NCBI GenBank assembly: GCA_965199285.1
Contig: OZ240687.1
Span: 2,042,771-2,106,770, forward strand
Direction of reading: 5' to 3'
Length of the DNA: 64,000 nt
Origin: CBDDGJ01 sp965199285
GTDB taxonomy: Bacteria > Pseudomonadota > Alphaproteobacteria > RS24
Both the position numbers and the translations under genes were made by a program. Positions 8,147 through 16,966 of this stretch are shown in pieces. A model generated the notes under the pieces. The model had not been told where the DNA came from. It did not search any database and worked only from the letters and a program-made list of their open reading frames with translations. Within the stretch, counting starts at the first letter, position 1. Every line of letters begins with the position of its first letter.

Positions 8147-8927
8147 GCTTATCCAACATTATGAAGCCCCTTTAAGGCTAGGGATTTTTTTGGTCTTGCT
8201 GGTGAGCTTGCTGGTGCTGGAAATATATTTCCCGCGCCGGCATGAGGTTAAACGCTATTTGCGCTGGCAGGTTAATCTCGGTTTAGGGTTTATTAATATG
8301 GTGCTGGCGCGGCTGATATTGCCGCTTAGCTTAAGCGCGTTTGCGGCACTACATTATCACCCCGCTTCATATTTGGGGTTTGTGGGGCAGCTTATCGTGC
8401 ATCTGATTATGCTCGATTTTATCATTTATATGCAGCATCGCTTGTTTCATAAAATCCCTTTTTTATGGCGCTTTCATCTGCCGCATCATAGTGATCGCGC
8501 TTTGGATGTAAGCTCGGCATTGCGGTTTCATCCGCTTGAAATTCTGATAAGCTATGCGATTAAGCTGGCCGCGATTTGGAGTTTGAACATTCATCCGGCA
8601 AGTGTGATTATATTTGAAATGCTGTTAAATGGAATGGCGATGCTGTCGCATAGTAATTGGAATCTGGGACGGGCGGATCGGCTTTTGCGCTGGCTTATCG
8701 TCACCCCCGATATGCACAGAATCCATCATTCGACCCGTCAAGATGATGATAAGAGTAATTTTGGCTTTTGTCTTTCAATTTGGGATAGATTGTTTGCAAC
8801 TTATCAACAAAAATCTGAACCGCACCAAGAGGCTATGGAAATTGGTCTGCCGGAAACAATAAGTGATTGTAACTTAACCGAAAGACTGGATGATATTATG
8901 CTCTACCCGTTTCGTAAACAGTCCTAA
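8139..8927 (+). CDS. Sterol desaturase / fatty acid hydroxylase superfamily membrane protein
   Basis: A di-iron membrane oxygenase of 262 residues. The three histidine clusters are HRLFH near residue 99, HLPHH near 112 and HRIHH near 193, the HX3H, HX2HH, HX2HH pattern of the family. Hydrophobic segments near residues 14-30, 43-70 and 80-96 lie before the first cluster and others between the clusters, placing the active site on the cytoplasmic face. The substrate (sterol, carotenoid or fatty acyl chain) cannot be told from sequence. It overlaps the TerB-like gene upstream and is 48 bp from the GT2 gene downstream, so the three may form an operon linked to envelope lipid or glycan modification (inference). 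Confidence 0.86.
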   Translation: MSELIQHYEAPLRLGIFLVLLVSLLVLEIYFPRRHEVKRYLRWQVNLGLGFINMVLARLILPLSLSAFAALHYHPASYLGFVGQLIVHLIMLDFIIYMQHRLFHKIPFLWRFHLPHHSDRALDVSSALRFHPLEILISYAIKLAAIWSLNIHPASVIIFEMLLNGMAMLSHSNWNLGRADRLLRWLIVTPDMHRIHHSTRQDDDKSNFGFCLSIWDRLFATYQQKSEPHQEAMEIGLPETISDCNLTERLDDIMLYPFRKQS

Positions 8928-8975
8928 TCCTATTTTACTGCTAGAGGGAAAATTTTGCACAACCTGTAGAGCGTT

Positions 8976-10478
8976 TTGCGCCTATTTTGTTTTTGCTTGT
9001 TTGTCGAGATGGGAGAGGATCGGCAAAACCCTGATGAGCAGGATGATAATGAATATGAATATGGCGTTGCGGAAGCGGCGGCGTCTTATCTGGCGCTTCC
9101 GCGTGGTTCGGATACGCATTCTGCGCCAAAGCGAGATTTTAACCCGCTTTGTCTGTATCAACCGCATTTAAGTGCAGGCGGGGCGGGATGGCAGATAAAT
9201 TACACGCTGATAGGCCTGGCTTTGTCTATTGGGGTTTCATTTCTGCTCCCCTTCACAGCCACGATATGGCTGTCACTTGTCGGGCTTATTTGCGCGTTTT
9301 CGGGGCTGATATTATCGCCCATATTGCTGTTGCGCCCTATCGCCGCGCCTGCGCCGGTTGCGGATATAGATGATGTGCCAAGCTATAGTGTTCTTATCCC
9401 TCTCTATCGCGAGGTGAATATGTTGCCGCAAATTTGTGCCGCGATGGGCGCTTTGGATTATCCGCCCGCAAAGCTGGATGTGTTGATTTTGCTGGAAGCT
9501 GAGGATAAGGAAACCATCATGGCGGCAGAAAATATGAACTGGCCAGATTTTATCCGGCTGGTGATTGTTCCCGATGGGCAGCCGCGTACCAAGCCGCGCG
9601 CTTGTAATTATGGCTTGATGCAGACAGCAGGCGATTTATTGGTGATTTATGATGCCGAAGATATTCCGCACCCGCAACAATTACGGCAAGTGGTCGCAAA
9701 AATGCGCGATGCGCCCGCAAGGCTTGCCTGTGTGCAAGCGCCCTTAGAGGTAAAACGCCCCGATGGGGGCTGGCTACAATATGTCTTTCAGTTGGAATAT
9801 TTATTACTCTTCAACACATTATTTCCGCTGATGGCAAAGTTTCGGCAGGCCATGCCCTTATCTGGCACGTCCAATCATTTCAAAACCAGCATTTTGCGCG
9901 ATCTTTATGGTTGGGATGCGTATAATCTCACTGAAGATGCGGATTTGGGCGTGCGCCTTGCGCGGGCTGGATATTATACCGATATGGTGGCATTGCCGAC
10001 TTATGAAAATGCACCCGCCGATTTTAAGAGCTGGTATTTTCAACGTACACGCTGGATAAGCGGGCATATTCAGACATTTTTTGTGCATATGCGCCGCCCG
10101 TGGCAGCTCTGGTCAGATTTGGGAGGCCTTAAATTCATGATTTTTAATTTATTGACGCTTGCCCGCATCATTGGCGGCGCTGCCCATTTTGCGCTTTGCG
10201 GGATGATTATTTATGATATGGGAGCGGCGCTATATTATTTTACCAATTCGATTATTGGCTGGATTTCGATTTTCGCCTATTTGTCCTGCTTTACAATTAT
10301 GGCGGTGACAATATGCCGCCAGAAAACCTATTATCTCTTACCGATCATTCCGCTTATGCCTTTATACTGGCTTTTGCTTTTTGCGCCTACAGTGCTGGCG
10401 ATTTATCGGCGCTTTGTCGGATCCTATCACTGGTATAAAACCCCGCACCAACCTCACGCGGCTAAAAGAGATATATAA
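8976..10478 (+). CDS. Processive glycosyltransferase family 2 membrane protein
   Basis: A BcsA/NdvC-like GT2 enzyme of up to 500 residues that polymerises or transfers sugars at the inner membrane. Two hydrophobic segments (about 80-125) precede the GT-A domain, which begins SVLIPLYREVNMLP. The metal-binding DAED is near residue 225, TEDADLG carries the catalytic acid, and QRTRW near 356 is the QxxRW motif of processive enzymes. Several further membrane segments follow to the C-terminus. The ATG at 9009 (MGEDRQ) is an alternative start that removes a cysteine-rich lead. The sugar donor is not predictable. Confidence 0.87.
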   Translation: MRLFCFCLFVEMGEDRQNPDEQDDNEYEYGVAEAAASYLALPRGSDTHSAPKRDFNPLCLYQPHLSAGGAGWQINYTLIGLALSIGVSFLLPFTATIWLSLVGLICAFSGLILSPILLLRPIAAPAPVADIDDVPSYSVLIPLYREVNMLPQICAAMGALDYPPAKLDVLILLEAEDKETIMAAENMNWPDFIRLVIVPDGQPRTKPRACNYGLMQTAGDLLVIYDAEDIPHPQQLRQVVAKMRDAPARLACVQAPLEVKRPDGGWLQYVFQLEYLLLFNTLFPLMAKFRQAMPLSGTSNHFKTSILRDLYGWDAYNLTEDADLGVRLARAGYYTDMVALPTYENAPADFKSWYFQRTRWISGHIQTFFVHMRRPWQLWSDLGGLKFMIFNLLTLARIIGGAAHFALCGMIIYDMGAALYYFTNSIIGWISIFAYLSCFTIMAVTICRQKTYYLLPIIPLMPLYWLLLFAPTVLAIYRRFVGSYHWYKTPHQPHAAKRDI

Positions 10479-10889
10479 AATACCATCGATAAGTATTCTA
10501 TAGAAGTGATTCGTTTTGTAGTGATTTTATCAAATATTTGCAAGTATATTGAAAAAAGAATTATTCTCCTTAGTTTTGTAAAAGTACATAATTTTTGATC
10601 GCTCACCTATATATAGATAATTTATATATTCCGCATACTATATGTATTTATAATAACGACTATACTCCGATCAAATATTTTTTAAATAATTCTATTGCTT
10701 TTTACTTGCATTTATTGTGGTTTTGTTCCGACTAGAAATATTTTTGGTCTATAAGACGCTTAAATAATCTTATACGACAAAAGTAAATCTAGTTTTAGGT
10801 GGGATTTATACGTAAGTTAAAATAGTGATACGAAAGCAAAAGCAAGTTATGAATGTAGGTAAATTTAAATCTAAGCAAGCATTCATAAC
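10479..10889. other. AT-rich intergenic stretch without recognisable genes
   Basis: About 410 bp of very AT-rich sequence between the GT2 stop and the IS3 remnant. I see no ribosome site with an open frame, no strong hairpin terminator and no repeat. It may be degraded accessory DNA brought in with the insertion sequence. Confidence 0.6.
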
Positions 10890-10892
10890 TGG

Positions 10893-11198
10893 TCAACTCC
10901 CATTTGTGAGTCCGGGTTGAAAATGAATCCTTTCATAGGGTATTTGCATAGATAAAGGCTCTGGAGCGTAAGCGGCGGAAGAGGCTTTATCTATGTGCGT
11001 GATTGGCACGGGTGGTCTGTAGCCCAGTGAGCTATGAGGTCTGATGTGATTGTAGTGATGTCTCCATAGTTCAATGATAATTTGTGCCTCTTTGAGCGTA
11101 TAAAAAACCTCACCATTGAGCAGCTCATCGCGTAGTCTGCCGTTAAAGATTTCATTATAGCCATTCTCCCAAGGACTGGCGAGCATTCTCTGCCTCAA
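10893..11198 (-). pseudogene. IS3 transposase orfB, C-terminal remnant
   Basis: The last roughly 100 residues of an IS3-family DDE transposase. SPWENGYNEIFNGRLRDELL contains the final catalytic glutamate region, and HHYNHIRPHSSLGYRPP is the typical C-terminal signature. The N-terminal half of the integrase core is deleted, so it cannot be catalytic alone. Confidence 0.82.
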
Positions 11199-11385
11199 GC
11201 TGTTTGAGACGCTTGGCCTGACTTACCCCCATGCCGCCATACTCCTTACGCCAGCGATAATAGGTGTTGCCGGTGATGCCAAGCTCACGACAGGCCTCTT
11301 CAATACGCTGACCTTGACCAATCAGAACCTCTGCTTGGCGCAAATATCCGATAATTTGCTCCGATGTAAAACGCTTCCTTGCCAT
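11155..11385 (-). pseudogene. IS3 transposase orfA, truncated at its 3' end
   Basis: MARKRFTSEQIIGYLRQAEV followed by ACRELGITGNTYYRWRKEYGG is the helix-turn-helix N-terminus of IS3-family OrfA. The normal leucine-zipper tail is cut after QLEAENAR, where the frame enters deleted orfB sequence. The start at 11385 follows a GGAGG ribosome site. Confidence 0.82.
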
Positions 11386-11527
11386 TTGTTTCCTCCATAA
11401 TTGATTATCCACTTAGCGCTAACAGATTCACTCTAAAAGCGGACTCAATTATATAGGGGGTGGGTCAAATTTATACCCTTTTAAATATGACGGATGCGTC
11501 ACTTTTTTCTTTACAAAAACTGACGCT

Positions 11528-13126
11528 TTGTTCATAATTATCGCCTATCTTATGGAAACCGTATCTGAACATAAACCATCGCACGCACAATCTCTTGGCG
11601 CAGAGGCGTGTGATGGGATAAATGAGTATGATGTTATTGTGATTGGGGCGGGTATTTCTGGCATAAGTGCCGCCTATCATTTGCAAAAGCATAATCCGGA
11701 TAAAACATTTACAATTCTTGAAGCCCGTGCAGATATTGGCGGCACATGGGATCTTTTCCGCTATCCCGGTATTCGCTCTGATTCTGATATGTATACGCTG
11801 GGCTTTTCATTTCGCCCATGGACGAATGAAAAAGCGATTGCGGATGCGCCTTCGATTATGAATTATTTGCGCGAAACGGTGGACGAATTTGCGCTTACAG
11901 ATAAAATCCAATTTGGGCGCAACGTCACCAAAGCCGAATGGATGAGCGATAAAGCGCAATGGCAGCTCACGGTTGAAGAGGAAAGCACCGGCACAATCAC
12001 ACATTATCGCTGCAATTTTCTGTTTTTATGTTCTGGCTATTATAATTATCAATCTGGTTATCGGCCGCAATTTATGAATGAAGAGGCGTTTGCGGGTGAT
12101 ATTGTGCATCCGCAATTTTGGCCAGAAGAGCTTGCTTATGAAGGCAAGAAAGTGACCGTGATTGGCTCGGGCGCAACGACGGTAACGCTGGTGCCGGAGC
12201 TTGCCAAACGTGCCGCGCAAGTGACCATGTTACAACGCACCCCAACCTATATTGTCGGGATGCCGGCAATCAGCCGGTTTGCTGTTTTTATGCATAAATA
12301 TTTCCCGGATATGTTTGCCTATCGTATTATTCGTGGCTTTAAGGTTTTCATGCAGCGTTTTATGTTCTGGTATTGCAAGACCAAGCCAGAAAAAGTGAAA
12401 GCCATGCTTCGAAAAGGGCTGGAAGATTTATTGGGCGAGGTGATTGATATTGATAAGCATCTGACCCCGCCTTATAATCCGTGGGATCAGCGTATGTGCC
12501 TCGCGCCTGATGCGGATTTTTTTATGGCGCTCAAAAAAAAGCGGACACGCATTGTGACCGATGAAATTACCCAATTCACCAAAACCGGCATTGAGCTTAA
12601 ATCTGGCGAGATGATTGAAAGCGATATTATCGTCACCGCGACCGGGCTTAAGCTGCAATTTTTCGGCGGTATGGAGATTGTGGTGGATGGCAGACCGGTA
12701 AAATCAGGCGATGTGTTTAATTATAAGGGGATGATGTTTGAAGGGGTTCCGAATATGGCGCAATCTTTTGGTTATACGAATGCCTCATGGACCTTAAAAT
12801 GTGACCTTACCAGCAAATATGTGTCCCGCTTGCTCAACCATATGAGCCGTCATAAGCATGATTACTGTACGCCCGTTTTGGGGGAACCACTGGACGAGCA
12901 ACCCATGCTTAATCTGTCATCTGGTTATATTCAACGCGCCAAATCCACTATGCCCAAGCAAGGGGTAAAAGCGCCGTGGCAAGCCTATCAGAATTATCTT
13001 ATCGATTTATTTGTGATCGGCTTTGGCAGCGTCAAAAATAAGGGGCTGGTATTTTCCCGCAAACCGGCAGGCAATAAGCAGACAGAAAATCAAGAATCAG
13101 GGCCGATAAAACAAGCGGCAGAATAA
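11528..13126 (+). CDS. Baeyer-Villiger-type flavin monooxygenase (EthA-like)
   Basis: An FAD- and NADPH-dependent monooxygenase that inserts oxygen into ketones or oxidises sulfur or nitrogen compounds. The FAD-binding GAGISGISAAYHL is near residue 40, followed by GGTWDLFRYPGIRSDSDMYT. The Baeyer-Villiger fingerprint FAGDIVHPQFW is near residue 188, and the NADPH-binding GSGATTVTL near 214. At about 530 residues it resembles EthA-like enzymes. Neither the first ATG (11528) nor the one at 11552 has a clear ribosome site. It is flanked by the IS3 remnant upstream and a strong terminator downstream, so it is a single-gene unit. Confidence 0.9.
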   Translation: MFIIIAYLMETVSEHKPSHAQSLGAEACDGINEYDVIVIGAGISGISAAYHLQKHNPDKTFTILEARADIGGTWDLFRYPGIRSDSDMYTLGFSFRPWTNEKAIADAPSIMNYLRETVDEFALTDKIQFGRNVTKAEWMSDKAQWQLTVEEESTGTITHYRCNFLFLCSGYYNYQSGYRPQFMNEEAFAGDIVHPQFWPEELAYEGKKVTVIGSGATTVTLVPELAKRAAQVTMLQRTPTYIVGMPAISRFAVFMHKYFPDMFAYRIIRGFKVFMQRFMFWYCKTKPEKVKAMLRKGLEDLLGEVIDIDKHLTPPYNPWDQRMCLAPDADFFMALKKKRTRIVTDEITQFTKTGIELKSGEMIESDIIVTATGLKLQFFGGMEIVVDGRPVKSGDVFNYKGMMFEGVPNMAQSFGYTNASWTLKCDLTSKYVSRLLNHMSRHKHDYCTPVLGEPLDEQPMLNLSSGYIQRAKSTMPKQGVKAPWQAYQNYLIDLFVIGFGSVKNKGLVFSRKPAGNKQTENQESGPIKQAAE

Positions 13127-13152
13127 TTTTCTCGAGAGGGAGAAAGTGAGAG

Positions 13153-13187
13153 CAGGCGGTGCATTTGATGCGCCGCCTGTTGCTTTT
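13153..13187 (+). terminator. Intrinsic terminator after the monooxygenase gene
   Basis: An 11-bp stem, CAGGCGGTGCA with TGCGCCGCCTG (one G-U pair), encloses a 5-nt loop and is followed by TTGCTTTT. It lies 26 bp past the monooxygenase stop. Confidence 0.85.
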
Positions 13188-13266
13188 ATTATGCGCCGCA
13201 TTGCACTAGCCTATAAGACTTATTCCTGATATGAATGATCGGGTGGGCAAAAATAAAGGGGGCGGT

Positions 13267-14094
13267 ATGAACAGCAATAAAGACACAAGACGATGGCAGA
13301 TTTTATCTGATCCGCTTTTATGGTTTGCGCTTGCCGGTATTCTCATTTTCTTGCTGGAGGGATGGCAGGAAAAACAAGATGAACAGGTGATTATCATTAA
13401 TTTGCCCTTGGTTGAAAAACTGGTCGCACAGTGGGAAGCGCAAGCCAAGCGCCCGCCCTCACCGCAGGAAATGGATGTACTTATTGAAGCGCATATAAGG
13501 GAAGAAATATTAATGCGTGAAGCGATGCGGTTAGGGCTGGATGAGGGCGATACCATTATCCGTCGCCGGCTGGCGCAAAAAATGCAATTTATTTTAGGCA
13601 CGGAAGATGAGCTGCTCGTGCCAGATGAAACCGTGCTTGCCGATTATTATCAGCAAAACCAGCAGCGCTTCACCACGCCAGAGCGGTTTAGCTTTCGGCA
13701 TATTTATCTAAGCGATGATGAGGCGCAGATTGCCCGCATTAAAGCCGCGCTTGCCGCAGGGCAGGATTGGCGTGGGCTTGGCAAACCCTTTATGTTGCAG
13801 CGCGAATATAGTGACAGGCGCGCAATGCAGCTGCAACAAATATTTGGGCAAGCCTTTATGGATGAATTACGGCAGCTTGAAAAAGGCAAATGGTTGCCTG
13901 TGCAATCGGCATTTGGCCATCATCTTGTGCAGCTAGATACGCATATTCCGGCGCAGCAAATCGCTTTTGCGAAGGTGAAAGATGCGGTAGCGCGCGCTTG
14001 GATGAATGATAGGCAAAAACAAGCAAGCGATAAGGCGTGGCAAGATTTACGCCGCGCCTATCAGATAAAAATGCAGCCGCTTGACGCGCAATAG
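13267..14094 (+). CDS. Membrane-anchored peptidyl-prolyl isomerase (PpiC/SurA-like)
   Basis: About 275 residues from the ATG at 13267, which follows an AAAGGGGG-type ribosome site. One N-terminal membrane segment (LLWFALAGILIFLL) anchors it with the rest in the periplasm. An N-terminal helical region (VLIEAHIREEILMREAMRLGL) is followed by a parvulin-like section beginning FTTPERFSFRHIYLS. The rotamase half is short and divergent, so it may be mainly a chaperone. Its stop lies 16 bp before the HupE/UreJ start at 14111. The coupling suggests it assists folding of that or another exported protein (inference). Confidence 0.75.
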   Translation: MNSNKDTRRWQILSDPLLWFALAGILIFLLEGWQEKQDEQVIIINLPLVEKLVAQWEAQAKRPPSPQEMDVLIEAHIREEILMREAMRLGLDEGDTIIRRRLAQKMQFILGTEDELLVPDETVLADYYQQNQQRFTTPERFSFRHIYLSDDEAQIARIKAALAAGQDWRGLGKPFMLQREYSDRRAMQLQQIFGQAFMDELRQLEKGKWLPVQSAFGHHLVQLDTHIPAQQIAFAKVKDAVARAWMNDRQKQASDKAWQDLRRAYQIKMQPLDAQ

Positions 14095-14110
14095 AGCTGG
14101 TTTCACGAAT

Positions 14111-15094
14111 ATGCGTTACTTCATTATTTTGTGCCTTTTATCGTGCCTATCACTGGTGCAGGCGCATGAGGTGCGCCCTGCCTATATTCATATTCAGGAA
14201 ATAGAAACGGATTTATTTGATATTCGCTGGAAGCAGCCCGTACGCGATAATATTGATGCGGTAACAGGGCTTGGCTTGCAGCCGGTCTTTCCGGAAAATT
14301 GTCAGCATCAGCGCGACAGCCGCCATATTAGGCGACCAGGGGTTTTAATCGAACATATTATGCTTGCCTGTGATGGCGGCATGATGGGTAAAACCATTGG
14401 CGTTAAGGGATTACAAAAAACTATTACCGATATTTTTGTCCGCTACCAGCCGCTTGCGGGTGATGAAATAAATTTTCGCCTCACCCCCGCCGCGCCAGCG
14501 CATCAAATATCTGGCGGCGGGGTTGCCCGCCTATCTTATTTCATATTGGGTGTTCAGCATTTGCTCGGCGGCTATGACCATGTGCTTTTTGTGATTGGTT
14601 TATTTTTGCTGGTCGGCGGCTGGCGGCGTTTGGTGTGGGTGATTACCGGCTTTACAGTGGCGCATAGTTTGACATTGGCGCTTTCTGTATTGGATATTTT
14701 TCGTATCAACCAAGCCCCCGTTGAAGCGGTGATCGCCTTATCAATTCTGTTTTTGGCGGTTGAGCTCACCCGCTCACCAGATAAGCGCTCTCTCATTGCG
14801 ACGCGGTTTCCGCAAAGCCTGGCATTTGGGTTTGGCTTGCTGCATGGCTTTGGCTTTGCCGGTGTGCTTTATGAGATTGGCTTGCCGCAAGGCGATACGA
14901 TTATGGCGTTAGCGCTTTTTAATATTGGTTTAGAAATCGGGCAGCTCATTATCTTGGCATCTTGTATTGCGATATGGGCTTTTTTGGGAAAATATTCGCG
15001 CGCGGCGCTTACGGCTTTAGAAACAATTGTAATATGGGGGATGGGAATTATCTCATCCTATTGGTTGATCGACCGGCTCTGGTCTATTTTATAG
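14111..15094 (+). CDS. HupE/UreJ-family membrane protein
   Basis: From the ATG at 14111 the protein has a signal peptide (MRYFIILCLLSCLSLVQA), a periplasmic domain starting HEVRPAYIHI, then six or seven membrane helices beginning with GGYDHVLFVIGLFLLVGG. The conserved HS of FTVAHSLTLALS and LLHGFGFAGVLYEIGLP match the HupE/UreJ family, of which some members move nickel or cobalt. No hydrogenase or urease gene is in view, so the metal link is only a family-level suggestion. It follows the PPIase gene closely and probably shares its transcript. Confidence 0.82.
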   Translation: MRYFIILCLLSCLSLVQAHEVRPAYIHIQEIETDLFDIRWKQPVRDNIDAVTGLGLQPVFPENCQHQRDSRHIRRPGVLIEHIMLACDGGMMGKTIGVKGLQKTITDIFVRYQPLAGDEINFRLTPAAPAHQISGGGVARLSYFILGVQHLLGGYDHVLFVIGLFLLVGGWRRLVWVITGFTVAHSLTLALSVLDIFRINQAPVEAVIALSILFLAVELTRSPDKRSLIATRFPQSLAFGFGLLHGFGFAGVLYEIGLPQGDTIMALALFNIGLEIGQLIILASCIAIWAFLGKYSRAALTALETIVIWGMGIISSYWLIDRLWSIL

Positions 15095-15245
15095 CTTTTG
15101 TGGATATTTATGAGCGCAAATTTGTGAGCAAAATGTTAATAATTACGCGCATGGTATTTTCTTTGTACTTTGCATCTAATTAAGACTTTCCAAAATTTTT
15201 GTGATGTTAGATATTGCATTTGGTTTAGTAGCTAAAAGGGCAATT

Positions 15246-16208
15246 ATGGCTGAAATACTTAGTGATAAAGAATTAGAGACATTGTTTGGTACTGTGATTA
15301 AGGATGGTGTCTCTGCAGGTATTCGCCCTAATTCATATGTGATACGGATCGGAAAAGAAGGAGCTTTTCTAAATACGCATAAAAAATTCAAGTTTAGTGA
15401 TCAAAAAAAGGGTGCAAGATTACCGCCAGGTCAATCTATTGCTCTCACATCTTTGGAAGAGATTGATTTCAGAGAAGAAACGGTGCACAAGTTTTTTCCG
15501 GGTTGCCAATTACATGGTATCTTGTCACCAACGACTGATTGGTCGCGCGAAGGCGTGGTTGCACCAACAACGCAGATTGATGCAGGCTATAATGGTATAA
15601 TAAACTGGACGATGGTCAATACATCAAGTGGAGAAGTTGAGCTTTTATCAGGCGAAACATTTTACCGTCTTACTATTTTTAAGTTACAAAATAATGAGAT
15701 TCCATCTTCTTTATATGAGGGTGATTATCAAGGTAAGAAAGGATATATTCCTTCGCAGCGCCGCGGTGCACCGCAAGGTATGAGAAAGGATGAATGGATA
15801 GATGCTTTTGATGGAAAAGGGCCTGAAAATGCTCTGAAGGAGCTACTTGATTCAGGCTATCCATGGAACATGTTGGGGACACGGCTGAAGAAAATTGACG
15901 ATCAATTTGAAACCGTTACGGCAGAATATGATGATATAAGTGATCGACTTGAAAAAATAAACGAAAGCATATCTGAAATTAAAAAAGATTATGCTAATGA
16001 TAATGTTCGCATGATTGTTCGTGAAGAAACACCACTCATACTCAATGATACGATTATGAAAGTCTTTTCCGCTTTGCTAGTTGTTGGTGGTCTTTTAGTG
16101 CAAGAAGCTGCACAAAATGTTTTGTCAACATATCTATCTCATGTCGGGGTTGGAGCAGTGCTGATTGGCTGCATCTATATGTTTATCAGGTGGCGCAAGA
16201 AAAAGTAA
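15246..16208 (+). CDS. dUTPase/dCTP-deaminase-fold domain joined to a coiled coil and two membrane helices
   Basis: I do not know this architecture. Residues about 1-160 look like the trimeric dUTPase/DCD fold: GIRPNSYVIRI, LPPGQSIALTSLEEI, then SREGVVAPTTQIDAGYNG near residue 112, close to dUTPase motif 3 with its aspartate and tyrosine. The glutamate that dCTP deaminases carry a few residues later is replaced (INWTMVN), and no C-terminal glycine-rich dUTPase motif follows. Residues about 215-255 form a charged coiled coil. Two hydrophobic segments lie near 270-290 and 299-316, ending WRKKK. The ATG at 15246 has AAAGGG upstream; GTG 15201 and ATG 15204 are alternatives. The gene is markedly more AT-rich than its neighbours, suggesting transfer. 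Nucleotide sensing or defence is possible but unproven. Confidence 0.6.
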   Translation: MAEILSDKELETLFGTVIKDGVSAGIRPNSYVIRIGKEGAFLNTHKKFKFSDQKKGARLPPGQSIALTSLEEIDFREETVHKFFPGCQLHGILSPTTDWSREGVVAPTTQIDAGYNGIINWTMVNTSSGEVELLSGETFYRLTIFKLQNNEIPSSLYEGDYQGKKGYIPSQRRGAPQGMRKDEWIDAFDGKGPENALKELLDSGYPWNMLGTRLKKIDDQFETVTAEYDDISDRLEKINESISEIKKDYANDNVRMIVREETPLILNDTIMKVFSALLVVGGLLVQEAAQNVLSTYLSHVGVGAVLIGCIYMFIRWRKKK

Positions 16209-16293
16209 TATGCTTTTTGCTTTATTTTAAGTAAATTCCTTAAGTAAAATAATAAAAACATAAAATGTTTTGTAACGGAAGTACTAGCATCTG

Positions 16294-16953
16294 CTAAGCG
16301 GTTTCATCATCATAACGGGCAATGACTTTGCTTACCCGCTCAATGGTTTCTGGCCGTGCTTTTGAAGGCGAACCGCTATCAAAGGGCGGTTGCGGATCAT
16401 ATTCGATTGATAATTGGATGGCTTCGGCAATATCCTGATTTGTAAGTTGCGCCACAAGCGCCAGCGCCAAATCAATACCGGCGGAAACGCCAGCGGCCAT
16501 CATATATTTACCATCTTCAACAATCCGCGCCTCTTGATATTGCGCCCCCAATTCTTCCAATAATGGTGCCGATGCCCAATGGGTGGTTGCATTTCTACCG
16601 GTAAGCAATCCTGCTTTAGCAAGCAAGAGCGCGCCAGTGCAGACCGAAATTGTGCGGCTGGTGGTTTGGTCAATCATCTGTAGCCAGTCGATTAAATCAT
16701 CATCCAAAAGCAAGGGTCTTATGCCGGGCCCACCGGGGATAAGCAACATATCAGTGGCGGTGATGGTGTCATAAGCCTGTGCCTGAAAAGGGATGCCGTT
16801 AATTTGGCTTGTGACAATAGATTGCGCGCCAATATGCGCCGCCGGTGCGATGAGATTTATCTCTATATTCGGAAGGCGTGACAAAACCTGTAAAGGGCCA
16901 ACCAAATCAAGCGGCGTTATATCTTCAAAAACCAGACAATCCAAACGTTGCAT
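16294..16953 (-). CDS. DJ-1/PfpI superfamily protein (isonitrile hydratase-like)
   Basis: A single-domain class I glutamine-amidotransferase-like protein of 219 residues. The nucleophile elbow is TISVCTGALLLAKAGLL with a reactive cysteine, and LLIPGGPG forms the oxyanion side. GRNATTHWAS and AAGVSAGIDLALALV are typical of the isonitrile hydratase/ThiJ branch. The ATG at 16953 is preceded by AGGAG and lies 14 nt after the nrdB stop, so it is probably co-transcribed with nrdAB. Its cellular substrate is unknown. Confidence 0.82.
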   Translation of the reverse strand: MQRLDCLVFEDITPLDLVGPLQVLSRLPNIEINLIAPAAHIGAQSIVTSQINGIPFQAQAYDTITATDMLLIPGGPGIRPLLLDDDLIDWLQMIDQTTSRTISVCTGALLLAKAGLLTGRNATTHWASAPLLEELGAQYQEARIVEDGKYMMAAGVSAGIDLALALVAQLTNQDIAEAIQLSIEYDPQPPFDSGSPSKARPETIERVSKVIARYDDETA

Positions 16954-16966
16954 GGGTGATGCTCCT

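Larger units (their letters stand above)
10890..11468 (-). mobile_element. IS3-family insertion sequence with a large internal deletion
   Basis: The element keeps both ends and parts of both transposase frames. The outer ends are imperfect inverted repeats: TGGTCAACTCCC at 10890 and, on the other strand, TTGACCCACCCCC from 11468, each followed about a dozen bases later by TGAGTCCG. orfA runs straight into the C-terminal part of orfB, so most of orfB, including the first two catalytic acids of the DDE domain, is missing. The element is inactive unless helped in trans. No clear target-site duplication was seen. Confidence 0.75.
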
